Numbered from the stretch's first letter, positions 1-9,248 are shown. The stretch: 64,000 nucleotides of DNA from Hymenobacter psoromatis (GCA_001596155.1 CP014771.1:3472001-3536000), one strand, 5' to 3'. Program-made: numbers and translations. Notes: generated by a model not told the origin, from the letters alone.

Positions 1-249
1 GTAGGCATCCTGGGCCGCGGCACGGCCTGGCTCGACACCGGCACCTTCGAGAGCCTGATGCAGGCCGGCGAATTCGTGCGGGTGCTGGAGCAGCGCCAGG
101 GCCTCAAGGTCGGCTCCATTGAGGAAGCCGCTTTCCGCCAGGGCTTTATCGACGCCGACCAGCTTCGCACCATTGCCGCACCCCTGCGCAAGAGCGGCTA
201 CGGCGACTACTTGCTGAACCTGCCCGACCAACTGGTAATGGGGGGGTAG
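1..249 (+). CDS. rfbA: Glucose-1-phosphate thymidylyltransferase, C-terminal end (partial)
   Basis: The reading frame is open from base 1 and ends at TAG 247-249, giving the last 82 residues. RfbA/RmlA joins dTTP and glucose-1-phosphate to dTDP-glucose, the first step of dTDP-rhamnose synthesis for surface polysaccharide. Visible family signatures are [11 protein letters not shown], then [19 protein letters not shown] and the tail [12 protein letters not shown], all typical of the C-terminal third of the enzyme. The 5' part lies outside the window. The stop codon itself is embedded in the abundant GGGGGGTAGGG word. A long palindrome follows directly, before a convergent gene. Confidence 0.93.
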   Translation, partial: VGILGRGTAWLDTGTFESLMQAGEFVRVLEQRQGLKVGSIEEAAFRQGFIDADQLRTIAAPLRKSGYGDYLLNLPDQLVMGG

Positions 250-272
250 GGCCTGCTATTTTATAGTTAACA

Positions 273-328
273 CCATGAGGCCCAACAGTCCGCTCCTGCG
301 TGCAGGAGCGGACTGTTGGGCCTCATGG
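273..328. terminator. Perfect 27-bp palindrome between convergent genes
   Basis: Bases 273-299 are exactly the reverse complement of 302-328, separated by two bases. It lies between the rfbA stop and the 3' end of a convergent SDR gene, which is where a bidirectional terminator would sit. There is no T run after the stem, so a simple intrinsic terminator is not certain; a palindromic repeat element is the alternative. Confidence 0.6.
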
Positions 329-348
329 CGTTGATTTCTGCCTCCTGC

Positions 349-1173
349 CTATTCCCCTTCGGTGGAGAGCGCCAGGTCTTTTTGGGCGTCCAGCTCGGCC
401 AGGCGGGCAGTTAGCGCCGCGCGCATATCGGTGTAGGCATCGCGGCCCAGGGCCAGCCGGCGCGGGGCGGGGTTCTGGTCCACTGAGGCTATCATGGCCT
501 GCACCACTTTAGCGGCATCGCCCTTGATGGGAAACGCCCCGGAGGCTATGGCCCGGCGCACGTCGCCGGCGGGCGTGGGCTCGTACTCGTCCATCACGGG
601 CGCGCTGACCATGCCGCTGGCGAAGCTGGTTTTGGTGGCTCCCGGTTCCACGATAGTCACGCCGATGTGGAACGGCGCAACTTCCTGAGCGAGCGTATCG
701 GCGAAGCCTTCGATGCCCCACTTGGTGGCGTGGTAGTAGCTGAAGTTGGGGTAGGTCGTCTGGCCGCCGGCCGAGGAAAGCTGCAAAATCCGGCCGCCGC
801 CCTGCGCCCGCAGGTGGGGTAGCGCCGCCCGAATAACCCGGATGGAACCCAGCAGGTTGGTATCCAGCTGCTGGCGAATCTGCTCGTCGCTGGCTTCTTC
901 GCTCGCGCAGTACAGCGCGTACCCCGCGTTGTTGACGATAACATCCACGCGGCCCAACTCAGCGAAGGCGCTGTCCACTACCCGTTGCACGGCCGCCGCA
1001 TCGGTCACGTTGAGCCGGGCTACCCAGAGTCGCTCGCCGTACTGCGCCTGTAATTCAGCGAGTGCTTCGGGCTGGCGCAGGGTGGCCGCCACGCGGTCGC
1101 CGCGCCGCAAAAGTTGTTCTGTCAGCCCCCGGCCGAGGCCCGCTGAGGTGCCGGTAATAAACCACGTTTTCAT
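349..1173 (-). CDS. SDR family NAD(P)-dependent oxidoreductase
   Basis: A 274-residue classical short-chain dehydrogenase/reductase. It has the nucleotide-binding TGTSAGLG near the N-terminus (residues 7-14), NNAG in the middle of the Rossmann fold, the catalytic serine in LSSAGG and the YxxxK pair in YYHATKWG, followed by the PGATKT segment. The length is near the top of the usual 240-280. The start chosen is ATG 1173 (MKTWFITG), because the frame upstream of it lacks family character. Substrate is not predictable. It follows an AraC-family gene on the same strand with an 87-bp gap, an arrangement repeated twice more in the window. Confidence 0.9.
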   Translation of the reverse strand: MKTWFITGTSAGLGRGLTEQLLRRGDRVAATLRQPEALAELQAQYGERLWVARLNVTDAAAVQRVVDSAFAELGRVDVIVNNAGYALYCASEEASDEQIRQQLDTNLLGSIRVIRAALPHLRAQGGGRILQLSSAGGQTTYPNFSYYHATKWGIEGFADTLAQEVAPFHIGVTIVEPGATKTSFASGMVSAPVMDEYEPTPAGDVRRAIASGAFPIKGDAAKVVQAMIASVDQNPAPRRLALGRDAYTDMRAALTARLAELDAQKDLALSTEGE

Positions 1174-1260
1174 GCGGAGTTGCTTTAAAAAAGTACTCCG
1201 CAAAGGTCCGAGCCCACGCAGCGGGCTCACTGACGATTTTCCAACCAATACTGACCCGAA

Positions 1261-2175
1261 TCAAACCTGGCGCAGCTGCGAGGGCGTGTGCTGGGTGTGG
1301 CGGCGAAAAAACTGCGTGAAGTGCGTCGGCTCCTCGAAGCCTAGGCAGTAGCTGATGTCGGCGATGGGCCAGTCAGTGTGCAGCAGCAGGGCGCGCGCTT
1401 CCTGCACCAGGCGCTCGGCCAGCAGCTGGGTGGTCGAACTGCCGGTTTCCGCTTTCAGCGCGCGGCTCAGGTAGTTGACGTGCACCGCCAGCCGGTCGGC
1501 AAACGCCTGGGCCGTGCGCAGCTCCACCCGCTGAGCCGATGTAAAAATGGGAAACTGCCGGGACAGTAAGTCCTGAAAGGCGGTAGCCAGCCGGGCGCTG
1601 GCCGTAGTGCCGCGTACCGCGGCGGCGGGCATCAGCTTCTGCGCTTCATACACGCAGGTCATCAGGTAGTGAAAGAGCAGCTCGTATTTGTGGGGGTAGG
1701 GCGAATCCTGTTCGGCCAGCATTTTGGTGAAGAAAGGCTCAAAATCAACCTTTTGCGCTGCGGTCAGATAAAAGAACGCGGGCTCGTGCGGAGCAAAAAC
1801 CGGCAGGTCGCCGGGGTGCAGGCGGGTGTGCGTAGGCAGAAAATCGGCGGTAAAGAGGCAGCAGTAACCGTAGGTCGTGGCGCCATTCAGCTCCCAGCTG
1901 TAGGGCTGGTGCGTGTCGGTAAAAACCAGGGCAAACTGCCCGGCCGCCAGGTGCCGCTGCTGGTCAGCGTAGTGATAAGTAGCCGGCCCGGTGGCTGCGG
2001 CCAAAGTTATTTTGTAAAAATCCTTGCGGCTGAAAACCGCCGACGGCACCGCATCAGCGCAGAAGTCCTCCAGCCGGTACACCGTGAAGTGCCCGCCACT
2101 ATGCAGGCTGCCCGGTGGCCGCAGCCCTACTTTAGTCGGCGTATAAAAATCTGCCAGGGTCTGTGCGTGAATCAT
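1261..2175 (-). CDS. AraC family transcriptional regulator
   Basis: A 304-residue regulator with an N-terminal cupin-like sensing region (FYKITLAAATG, then YSWELNG) and a C-terminal AraC double helix-turn-helix (VHVNYLSRALKAETG, then IADISYCLGFEEPTHFTQFFRRHT). It is expected to bind DNA and control the downstream SDR gene at 349-1173, with which it is co-oriented. A paralogue of identical length lies at 11385-12299, also just upstream of an SDR gene. Start ATG 2175 is preferred to an in-frame ATG eight codons upstream, because MIHAQTLADFY begins the conserved part. Confidence 0.88.
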   Translation of the reverse strand: MIHAQTLADFYTPTKVGLRPPGSLHSGGHFTVYRLEDFCADAVPSAVFSRKDFYKITLAAATGPATYHYADQQRHLAAGQFALVFTDTHQPYSWELNGATTYGYCCLFTADFLPTHTRLHPGDLPVFAPHEPAFFYLTAAQKVDFEPFFTKMLAEQDSPYPHKYELLFHYLMTCVYEAQKLMPAAAVRGTTASARLATAFQDLLSRQFPIFTSAQRVELRTAQAFADRLAVHVNYLSRALKAETGSSTTQLLAERLVQEARALLLHTDWPIADISYCLGFEEPTHFTQFFRRHTQHTPSQLRQV

Positions 2176-2231
2176 ACCAGTCAAACAATCTTCGTCCACA
2201 AAATCCGTAAAATCCGCGCCAATCAGTGTCC

Positions 2232-3443
2232 CTATTGGTTCAGGATTAGCCGAAACGTCGTGCCCTTACCCACCTCGCTACTCTTCACGTAGAGGCGACC
2301 CTGGTGGTAGTTTTCGATGATGCGGCGGGCCAGCGCCAGACCCAGCCCCCAGCCACGCTTCTTGGTGGTGTAGCCGGGTAGGAACACGCTTTCGAGCTTG
2401 TTTTTGGGAATGCCCTTGCCCGTGTCGGTGATGTCGATGGCTACTTGCGGGGGCGATACGCGGCGCGTCCACCAGCGGCGGCGCGGCTTCACGCGGCGCA
2501 GCCGCAGCGTGATGGACCCGCGCCCGTCCATCGCGTCCACGGCGTTTTTACAGATATTTTCCACTACCCAGTCAAACAGCGGCACGTTGATGCAGGCCGG
2601 CGTGTCGAGCGGCAGCTCGGTTTCGATGCTGAACTTGACCTTGCGCGACACGCGGGCTTCGAGGTAGGCGATGGCGTTGCGGGTGGTGAGGTAGAAGTTC
2701 TCGGCCTTGAGCACCGGCACCGAGCCAATGTTGCTGAAGCGCTCCGTGATAATTTCCAGGCGCTTGATATCCTTGCCCAACTCCTCCACGATGGGCTCGT
2801 CGTGAAAGCGCTCACTCTCGCGCAGGTAGCTCTGCCAGCCCACCAGTGAGCTGAGGGGCGTGCCCAGCTGGTGCGCGGTTTCCTTGGCCAAGCCCACCCA
2901 CACGCGGTTTTGCTCAGCCCGCCGCGAGTAGCTGAACGAGATATAAGCCATCACGGCCAGCGAGGCGATAACCCCAAGCTGCACCAAGGGGTAGGTGCGC
3001 AGCTGCCGCAGCAGCAGCGAATCCTGGTAAAAAACGTAGTTGCGACTGCCCCCGGCCAGCTCAATCACGATGGGCGGGTGGCGCCGCTGCATCTCCAGCA
3101 GCACGGCGTTCATCTTGCGAACCGAGTCGGCCTCCGGGAGGTTTGTGCCCAGCCCCAGGTTACGGGCGTCAATAATATTTTTTTCGCCATCCGTCAGAAT
3201 AACCGGAATGGTAGTGTTGGCCTCAATAATCTGCTCCTGCAAAAATTGCAGATTTTTTGTGTCCTCCGTATTGATAAGATAGCGCAGCGTTTTGGCGTAC
3301 AAATCAATCTGGTGCTGCTCGCGCTCGGAGAGGCGCTGCACGAGGATGTTGGTGTACACGACGGTAGCCCCGGCAATAAGCAGCGCAAACAGCAGCACCA
3401 GCAGCTTGATACGGGATTTTTGGTCGTAGAGGGGAGGAAGCAT
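2232..3443 (-). CDS. Membrane sensor histidine kinase
   Basis: A 403-residue kinase with two transmembrane segments, one close to the N-terminus (KLLVLLFALLIAGATVVY) and one near residue 160 (QLGVIASLAVMAYISFSY), enclosing an extracytoplasmic sensor of about 120 residues. The phosphoacceptor box is AKETAHQLGTPLSSLVGW. ATP-binding boxes follow: N-box ENICKNAVDAM, G1 DTGKGIPKN and G2 GWGLGLALARRI. No HAMP domain is evident. No response regulator gene is adjacent, so the partner is unknown. Start ATG 3443 is chosen because the membrane segment follows it closely. It diverges from hemA across a 175-bp spacer. Confidence 0.9.
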   Translation of the reverse strand: MLPPLYDQKSRIKLLVLLFALLIAGATVVYTNILVQRLSEREQHQIDLYAKTLRYLINTEDTKNLQFLQEQIIEANTTIPVILTDGEKNIIDARNLGLGTNLPEADSVRKMNAVLLEMQRRHPPIVIELAGGSRNYVFYQDSLLLRQLRTYPLVQLGVIASLAVMAYISFSYSRRAEQNRVWVGLAKETAHQLGTPLSSLVGWQSYLRESERFHDEPIVEELGKDIKRLEIITERFSNIGSVPVLKAENFYLTTRNAIAYLEARVSRKVKFSIETELPLDTPACINVPLFDWVVENICKNAVDAMDGRGSITLRLRRVKPRRRWWTRRVSPPQVAIDITDTGKGIPKNKLESVFLPGYTTKKRGWGLGLALARRIIENYHQGRLYVKSSEVGKGTTFRLILNQ

Positions 3444-3618
3444 AGAGAACACAAAGGTCGGCCCCGGCGCCCGGAGAGTAATCACCCATCTTTAACGAGT
3501 AAAAGAGACACTTCATATACTAGCCGGGCCGGCCGAACCCAATTGAGGCTTCGCCTGTTTTTTAAGGACCATTATTTGTGAAGTAATTTTACTGGCCGAC
3601 CCTGAGCCGGCCCGTGTT

Positions 3619-4899
3619 ATGTCCCATCCTTTTAAGGCAGTTAGTTTATCCTATCGTAATGCCCCGCTTGCCATTCGCGAGCTGTTGGCCCTGGATGAAA
3701 CCGCCTGCCGCCGTTTTTTGCAGCAGCTGCGCACCGAGCTGCACCTGAGCGATGTGCTGGTGCTGAGCACCTGCAACCGAACCGAAATTTACTACGCGCA
3801 CGACGACGACTATTCGGCCGCCATTATTCGGGCGTTGGGCGAGCTCAAGGGCCGGGCCGATGCGCTGAACTTCGCGCCTTATTTCGACCTGTTTGCCGAA
3901 GCGGAGGCTGCCATGCGCCATCTGTTTGAAGTAGCGCTGGGCCTCGATGCGCAGGTAGTGGGCGACAGGCAGATTATCAACCAGGTAAAGCACGCCTACC
4001 AGTGGACGGCCGATGCCGACGCGGCTGGCCCGTTCCTGCACCGTTTGCTGCACACTATCTTCTTCGCCAATAAGCGCGTGCAGCAGGAAACCAGCTTCCG
4101 CGATGGGGCGGCGTCGATGAGCTACGCGGCCCTGGAGCTGGTAGAGGAGCTCACGGCCGACGTGGCCAGCCCGCGCGTGCTGGTAGTGGGCCTGGGCGAA
4201 ATCGGGAGCGACGTGTGCCGCCATTTGGCCGATAGCAAGTCGTTTGCCAGCGTCACGCTCTGCAACCGCACCCGCGCCCGCGCCGAAGAGCTGGCCGCCG
4301 AGTTTGCCCCCGGCTGCCTGCGCATCGCCGACTTCGAGCAGCTGCGCTTGGCCTTGCGCGACGCTGACGTGGTTATCTCATCCATCAACCTCGAAATACC
4401 CTTCTTCACCCGCGACCTGGTGGCCAACCTGGACGTGCTGAGCTACAAGTTCTTCATCGACCTGGCTGTGCCGCGCTCCGTGGCCGCCGATGTGGAGCAG
4501 GTGCCCGGCGTGCTGGTCTATAATGTCGATGCTATCCAGAGCAAGGCCTCGGCCGCGCTGGAGCAGCGCTTGGCGGCCGTGCCTCTGGTGCAGGCCATCA
4601 TCGTCGAGAGCCTGCACGACTTCAGCGACTGGAGCCGCGAGATGCTGGTGTCGCCGCTCATTCAGCGCATGAAGGCGGGCCTGGAGCAGCTGCGCCAGCA
4701 AGAGCTGGAGCGCTTCCAGAAAAAGGCTACCCCCTCCGAAGTGAAGCTGCTGGATGATGCCACCCGCGCCTTTATGCAGAAAGTGCTGAAGCAGCACGTG
4801 CTGAGTCTGAAAGCCGCTTGCCGCCGCGACGAGGCCGAGCAGCTACTGCCGCTGCTGACCGATATTTTTGACCTGGAGCACCAGTCCGTAACGGCTTAG
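3619..4899 (+). CDS. hemA: Glutamyl-tRNA reductase
   Basis: A 426-residue protein that reduces glutamyl-tRNA(Glu) with NADPH to glutamate-1-semialdehyde, the first committed step of C5 haem synthesis. The catalytic cysteine lies in LSTCNRTEIYY near residue 53. The NADPH-binding Rossmann motif is VVGLGEIG near residue 195, followed by LCNRTRARAEEL. The C-terminal dimerisation helices carry repeated charged segments (ELERFQKKATPSE). Length matches the family. No hemL or other haem gene is visible nearby. A terminator-like hairpin follows. Confidence 0.95.
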   Translation: MSHPFKAVSLSYRNAPLAIRELLALDETACRRFLQQLRTELHLSDVLVLSTCNRTEIYYAHDDDYSAAIIRALGELKGRADALNFAPYFDLFAEAEAAMRHLFEVALGLDAQVVGDRQIINQVKHAYQWTADADAAGPFLHRLLHTIFFANKRVQQETSFRDGAASMSYAALELVEELTADVASPRVLVVGLGEIGSDVCRHLADSKSFASVTLCNRTRARAEELAAEFAPGCLRIADFEQLRLALRDADVVISSINLEIPFFTRDLVANLDVLSYKFFIDLAVPRSVAADVEQVPGVLVYNVDAIQSKASAALEQRLAAVPLVQAIIVESLHDFSDWSREMLVSPLIQRMKAGLEQLRQQELERFQKKATPSEVKLLDDATRAFMQKVLKQHVLSLKAACRRDEAEQLLPLLTDIFDLEHQSVTA

Positions 4900-4913
4900 C
4901 ACCGCGGCCTACC

Positions 4914-4970
4914 CCCATTAAAAATGCCCCTCTACAGCCCGAAGGCACTAGGGGGGCATTTTTTAATGGG
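4914..4970 (+). terminator. Rho-independent terminator after hemA
   Basis: A stem CCCATTAAAAATGCCCC pairs, with a one-base bulge, to GGGGCATTTTTTAATGGG across a loop of about 22 bases. The T run within the right arm suits termination of hemA transcripts. The A run in the left arm would also serve leftward transcription. Confidence 0.75.
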
Positions 4971-5073
4971 GCAGCGTTTTCTATTCCCTACCCCCACCTC
5001 CCAGGCTAAAGCCGGGGTAGTGTAAGTAAGGAAAAAAGATTATATGGCAAGCCAAGCAATTTTCATGAAGGCA

Positions 5074-5107
5074 ACAGCCCTCGGCCACTAAAGCGGCCAG
5101 GGGCTGT
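5074..5107. terminator. Hairpin downstream of the ArsR gene
   Basis: ACAGCCC and GGGCTGT flank an inner GGCC/GGCC pairing, forming a stable hairpin 12 bp past the 3' end of the leftward ArsR gene. There is no clear T run, so termination is inferred from the position only. Confidence 0.45.
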
Positions 5108-5118
5108 CCCGGTTGGTT

Positions 5119-5439
5119 TTAGATGTGGGTGGAGTAATCCTCCAGGGTATCAATGATTTTCATGAGCTGCGGAACCGCGAGCGCGTAATAAATCTTGGTA
5201 CCTACTTTGCTCGATTTCAGCACGCCACGGTCCTTCAGTGTGATGAGGTGCTGGGAGGCAATGGCCTGAGGAATATCAAGGGCCTGGTAGATTTCAGTCA
5301 CCGACATCTGGTGCTCTTTGCCTTTGGTCTTGCCGAGCAAGTCAACAATGGCGAGGCGCTTGGGATGCGAAAGCACCTTAAGCATGGCGGCGGCACGTTC
5401 CAACTGGTCCGCGTCAACGCGGGAATGCAATGGTTTCAT
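5119..5439 (-). CDS. ArsR/SmtB family winged-helix transcriptional regulator
   Basis: A 106-residue protein with the ArsR-type winged helix: LKVLSHPKRLAIVDLL (helix 2-3 region), then VTEIYQALDIPQAIASQHL as recognition helices and GVLKSSKVGTKIYYAL as the wing. No cysteine-rich metal site is apparent (no ELCVCD motif), so a metal inducer is not supported; other members sense redox state or other ligands. Start ATG 5439 gives a standard-length ArsR protein. It has no co-oriented neighbour and faces a 545-bp AT-rich spacer, so it probably acts on its own promoter or in trans. Confidence 0.88.
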   Translation of the reverse strand: MKPLHSRVDADQLERAAAMLKVLSHPKRLAIVDLLGKTKGKEHQMSVTEIYQALDIPQAIASQHLITLKDRGVLKSSKVGTKIYYALAVPQLMKIIDTLEDYSTHI

Positions 5440-5984
5440 GATAACTCTTAGTTGAGAAATGGTAGAAGAAGAGATAGAAGAGTGAAGCCGCCTCTCTATT
5501 CCTAGAGAATTGGTGTCGCAAAGTAAACTATAGAATACCATTGTACACTATTTGAGGGACATAAAATAACGGCACCGTAAAATCGTTAAAACCCTTGTGG
5601 AAGTGCAATTTATTGCGCTACAGCGCTGTTTGGCACTTTTTTCATTTTTTTCAGAACCCTTTTGAGGCGAAAAATTTTTTGAAAAATATTCCACGGTAAC
5701 TGCTTATGAATGAATAGTGAAAGCAAATCTCCTATTGAAGAGCTTCTAATTCACTCCGAATTCACTTCAGATTAGGCTGAACGGTAGAATTCATGACCTG
5801 TAGCACCACCAACAGGGGGAAGCGCTTTTCGTAAGTGTAGGCAAACTGGGTATTGTTGTCCTTTTTTGAAGCTGGTGGAGAAGCCGGCCCACAAACCCTG
5901 GCCCTGGCGCAAGCCTTGAGCAAGCTGGGTTCCCTACCCCCCCCTGCTGATTTGAAACCTGCCCTACTACTGGCTCCTTAGCGA
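5440..5984. other. AT-rich spacer with a possible gene remnant
   Basis: The first 320 bases are AT-rich with poly-A/T tracts and presumably hold the ArsR promoter (leftward) and upstream signals for the MscS gene. From about 5930 down to 5762 the minus strand reads QLAQGLRQGQGLWAGFSTS, and after an AAAAAA run, in a shifted frame, DNNTQFAYTYEKRFPLLVV, ending at a stop. This reads like the tail of a protein with a one-base shift in a homopolymer. I do not recognise the family. No other gene is seen. Confidence 0.35.
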
Positions 5985-7097
5985 ATGGAATTCCCCCCTT
6001 TTCTGCATCGTCAGGTGCTTGGCAATGAGCTGTATGAGTACGTTATTGCCGCCATTATTCTGCTGCTGGGTGCCTTTTTGAACCGGGTGCTGTCGCGGTT
6101 GCTGAGTAAAGGAATATTCCGGCTGACCAAGCGCTACACGGCCGGCGTAACCGAAGACGAGCTGCACGACCTGCTGATTCAGCCGCTGGGCGCACTCCTT
6201 GCTATGGCTTCTTTTTACCTGGCTTTTAGCGTGTTGCGCTATCCGCTGCCGCCGCTGGCGGTAGTGGGGGTAGAACCCTGGCCCAAGGTGCTGCTGCTGG
6301 GCCTGTTTCACCTGGGCGTCATTGGTACCATCGTGTGGGTGATTTTGCGGCTCGTCGATTTTGCGCTGCTGGTGGTGCAGCGTCGGGCCGAGCTGATGGC
6401 CGCCAGCGGCGTGCGCCGGCTCGACAGCCAGTTTCTGCCCTTCGCCAAAGACTTGCTGAAAGTATTTATCGTTGTTATCGGGCTGCTGATAGCGCTGGGG
6501 CAGGTATTTGGGGTAAATGTGACGGCCCTGATTGGCGGCCTGGGCATTGGCGGCCTGGCGGTGGCGTTCGCGGCTAAGGAAAGCCTGGAAAACCTGCTGG
6601 CTTCGTTCACCATCTTCCTCGACCAGCCCTTTGGAGTGGGCGACCTCGTGACGGCGGGCAGCGTGAGCGGCACGGTGGAAAAAATTGGCTTTCGCAGCAC
6701 GCGCCTGCGCACGGCCGAGAAAAGCTACCTCACGGTGCCTAATAAAAGCATGATTGACAAGCCGTTGGATAACCTGAGCCTGCGCACGGCCCGGCGCGTC
6801 GGCTTCACGCTGCTCTTTGACCACAAGACGACCAGTGACCAGCTCCAGGCCATTATTCAGGAGTCGGTGGCGGCGATAGCGGCGCACCCGCTGGTGACCA
6901 AAGACGTGCAGATGAAGTTTAGCAGCATCACGCCCAATGGCAAGGAAGTGACGGTGCAGTACTTCGTAGAAACCACGAGCTATGACGAATACCTCGACAC
7001 CAAGGAGGAGCTTAATTATTGCCTGGTGCAGGCCACCGAGCACCAGGGCGGCCTTTTTGCCACCGCCAATATTTCGCCGGCGGTGCCCGCGGCGTAG
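5985..7097 (+). CDS. MscS-family mechanosensitive ion channel
   Basis: A 370-residue small-conductance mechanosensitive channel, which opens under membrane tension to release solutes. Several N-terminal membrane helices (for example YVIAAIILLLGAFLNRVL and VLLLGLFHLGVIGTIVWVIL) precede the pore helix, visible as NVTALIGGLGIGGLAVAFAA with its Gly/Ala packing. The cytoplasmic beta domain follows (QPFGVGDLVTAGSVSGTVEKIGF, then TVPNKSMIDKPLDN). Order and motifs match MscS. It is followed 65 bp later by a methionine sulfoxide reductase gene on the same strand. Confidence 0.93.
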   Translation: MEFPPFLHRQVLGNELYEYVIAAIILLLGAFLNRVLSRLLSKGIFRLTKRYTAGVTEDELHDLLIQPLGALLAMASFYLAFSVLRYPLPPLAVVGVEPWPKVLLLGLFHLGVIGTIVWVILRLVDFALLVVQRRAELMAASGVRRLDSQFLPFAKDLLKVFIVVIGLLIALGQVFGVNVTALIGGLGIGGLAVAFAAKESLENLLASFTIFLDQPFGVGDLVTAGSVSGTVEKIGFRSTRLRTAEKSYLTVPNKSMIDKPLDNLSLRTARRVGFTLLFDHKTTSDQLQAIIQESVAAIAAHPLVTKDVQMKFSSITPNGKEVTVQYFVETTSYDEYLDTKEELNYCLVQATEHQGGLFATANISPAVPAA

Positions 7098-7162
7098 CCT
7101 GGACCCGCAAGCCCAGACGGCGGCCGGCGGGTACTTTTGCCGCCCTTAGCTGTTACCTACCA

Positions 7163-7645
7163 ATGTCTGAAACGCTTTTCCTGACGCCCGGCCTGAACCG
7201 GGCCGCCCACTACGCCGAGCTCTACCCCCAGCTCGCAGCCCTGACGAACGCTGAGCCCGACCAAACGGCCAACCTGGCCAACACCGCCGCCGCGCTACGG
7301 CAGGCGTTCGGTTTTTTTTGGGTCGGCTTTTATGTGGTGAAAGGCGATGAGCTAGTGCTCGGGCCGTTTCAGGGGCCGATTGCCTGCACCCGCATCCGGC
7401 GGGGGCGCGGGGTGTGCGGCACCAGCTGGGCCGAGGCCCGCACGGTGCTGGTGCCCGACGTGGAGGCCTTTCCGGGCCACATTGCCTGCAGCTCCGACTC
7501 AAAATCGGAACTAGTCGTGCCGGTGCTCAAAAATGGCGCGGTAGTGGCCGTGCTGGACGTGGATAGCGACCAGCTGGACGACTTCGACGCCGCCGACCAG
7601 GCTGGCTTGGAGCGCCTGATGCAGCTGGCCGCCGCGTGGTTTTAA
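7163..7645 (+). CDS. msrC: Free methionine-(R)-sulfoxide reductase (GAF domain)
   Basis: A 160-residue single GAF domain protein of the fRMsr family, which reduces free L-methionine-(R)-sulfoxide and so repairs oxidative damage in the cytosol. Family signatures are FWVGFYVV, LVLGPFQGPIACTRI, GRGVCGTSW, HIACSSDSKSELVVPV and a terminal LDVDSDQLDDFD. The three cysteines used by this family (IAC, GVC, IAC) are all present. Start ATG 7163 gives the family's usual length, close to 160; the frame continues upstream over the end of the MscS gene without family character. Confidence 0.93.
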   Translation: MSETLFLTPGLNRAAHYAELYPQLAALTNAEPDQTANLANTAAALRQAFGFFWVGFYVVKGDELVLGPFQGPIACTRIRRGRGVCGTSWAEARTVLVPDVEAFPGHIACSSDSKSELVVPVLKNGAVVAVLDVDSDQLDDFDAADQAGLERLMQLAAAWF

Positions 7646-7704
7646 CGCCTTGCCGCGGTAGGAGGGGGGTAGGGAAGTAGTAAACTAAGCATAACCAAAA
7701 GATA

Positions 7705-9099
7705 ATGGAAAGCACTGATTTAGTAATCCCTACCCCCCCTCAGGAGTCCCAAGCCGAGCCGCTGGTAGTGATGGGTGGCGGCCTGGTGGGCTCGCTGCTT
7801 ACACTGTACCTGGCGCGGCGCGGGCACCCGGTGCAGGTGTTCGAGCGCCTGCCCGACCCGCGCCGGCAAGGCCTGGCGGGCGGGCGCTCCATCAACCTGG
7901 CGCTGTCGGACCGCGGGTGGCGCGGCCTGGCGGGGGTAGGGGTGGTGGAGGACATCCGGCAGGTGGGGATTCCGATGTACCGGCGCGTGATGCACGACGG
8001 GGCGGGCGCGCTCACTTTTCAGCCCTACGGCCAGGAAAACCAGGCCATTTACTCCATCAACCGCGGCAGCCTCAACTGCACCCTGCTCGACCTGGTGGAG
8101 CAGGAGCCGCGCGTGCAGGTCACCTTTGGCCAGAAGCTGACGCAGCTTGACCTGCCCGGCCGCCGCCTGCACCTGCAGGATGTAGCCAACCACCGCGAGT
8201 ACGAGGTAGCCTACGAGCGCCTGTTTGGGGCCGATGGAGCTTTCTCGGCAGTGCGCGGGGCCTTGCAGCGCACCGACCGCACCGACTATTCGCAGCAGTA
8301 CTTAGAATACGGCTACAAGGAATTGACCATCGCGGCGGGCGAGGGGGGTAGCTGGAAGCTGGAGAAAAACGCGCTGCACATCTGGCCGCGCGGTAATTTT
8401 CTGATGATTGCCCTGCCCAACCTCGACGGCTCATTCAACGCCACGCTGTTCTTTCCTTATGAGGGCGATAAGTCCTTCGCAGCGCTGCAAACGCCGGCCG
8501 AAGTGGCTGATTTCTTTCAGGTTACCTTTCCCGATGCGATGCCGCTGATGCCGCAGCTCACGGACGAGTTTTTTGACCACCCCACGGGCTCGCTCGTTAC
8601 TATTCGCTGCTTTCCGTGGGCCTATCACGATACGGTGCTGCTGCTCGGCGACGCGGCGCACGCCATTCTGCCCTTCTATGGCCAGGGCATGAACGCGGGC
8701 TTTGAGGACTGCACCGTGCTCAACCAGCTCCTGGAGCAGCACGGCGAGGCTAACTGGGATAAAGTGATGGATGAGTTTGAGCACCAGCGCAAACCCAACA
8801 CCGACGCGATGGCCGACCTGGCCCTCTACAACTTCGTGGAGATGCGCGACCGCGTGGCCGACCCGCGCTTTTTGTTGCAAAAGCGCCTCGAAAGCAAAAT
8901 TGCCGCCCAATATCCCGGCCAGTGGGTGCCGCTGTACTCGCGCGTCACGTTCTCACCCGACACCTCGTATGCCGACGCCTGGGCCGCCGGCCAGCGCCAG
9001 GAAGCCATCATGGCGCGCCTCATGCCGCTTATTGAGACGGAGGCTGACTACGACAAGCCGGAGACGCAGGAACTGGTGCGGCAGGCCATGACGGCGTAA
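7705..9099 (+). CDS. kmo: Kynurenine 3-monooxygenase (FAD-dependent)
   Basis: A 464-residue flavin hydroxylase that converts kynurenine to 3-hydroxykynurenine with NADPH and O2, in tryptophan catabolism or de novo NAD synthesis. The FAD-binding VVMGGGLVGSLLTLYLARRG lies near residues 22-40. RSINLALSDRGWRGL is a strong Kmo signature, followed by the second FAD motif LLLGDAAHAILPFYGQGMNAGFEDC near residue 315. The C-terminal region has NFVEMRDRVADPRFLLQKR, also typical. No other kynurenine pathway gene is in the window. A 43-bp inverted repeat follows. Confidence 0.95.
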   Translation: MESTDLVIPTPPQESQAEPLVVMGGGLVGSLLTLYLARRGHPVQVFERLPDPRRQGLAGGRSINLALSDRGWRGLAGVGVVEDIRQVGIPMYRRVMHDGAGALTFQPYGQENQAIYSINRGSLNCTLLDLVEQEPRVQVTFGQKLTQLDLPGRRLHLQDVANHREYEVAYERLFGADGAFSAVRGALQRTDRTDYSQQYLEYGYKELTIAAGEGGSWKLEKNALHIWPRGNFLMIALPNLDGSFNATLFFPYEGDKSFAALQTPAEVADFFQVTFPDAMPLMPQLTDEFFDHPTGSLVTIRCFPWAYHDTVLLLGDAAHAILPFYGQGMNAGFEDCTVLNQLLEQHGEANWDKVMDEFEHQRKPNTDAMADLALYNFVEMRDRVADPRFLLQKRLESKIAAQYPGQWVPLYSRVTFSPDTSYADAWAAGQRQEAIMARLMPLIETEADYDKPETQELVRQAMTA

Positions 9100-9109
9100 A
9101 TAAAATGCC

Positions 9110-9223
9110 TGTCATTGCGAGCGTAACGAAGTGAAGCGCGGCAATCTTTCCTAATCGTCGGGGTAGTAGCCCTAACGCCAAGGAAAGATTGCCGCGCTTC
9201 ACTTCGTTACGCTCGCAATGACA
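9110..9223. repeat. Palindromic element, 43-bp perfect arms
   Basis: Bases 9110-9152 are the exact reverse complement of 9181-9223, with a 28-bp centre. The outer ends read TGTCATTGCGAGCG. The element sits between the convergent kmo and a lipoprotein gene. Its size and form match the other long-stem elements in the window, but its core sequence differs. It may also stop transcription from both sides. Confidence 0.85.
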
Positions 9224-9248
9224 AACTGCGCCTGCGCCTACCCCCTGC

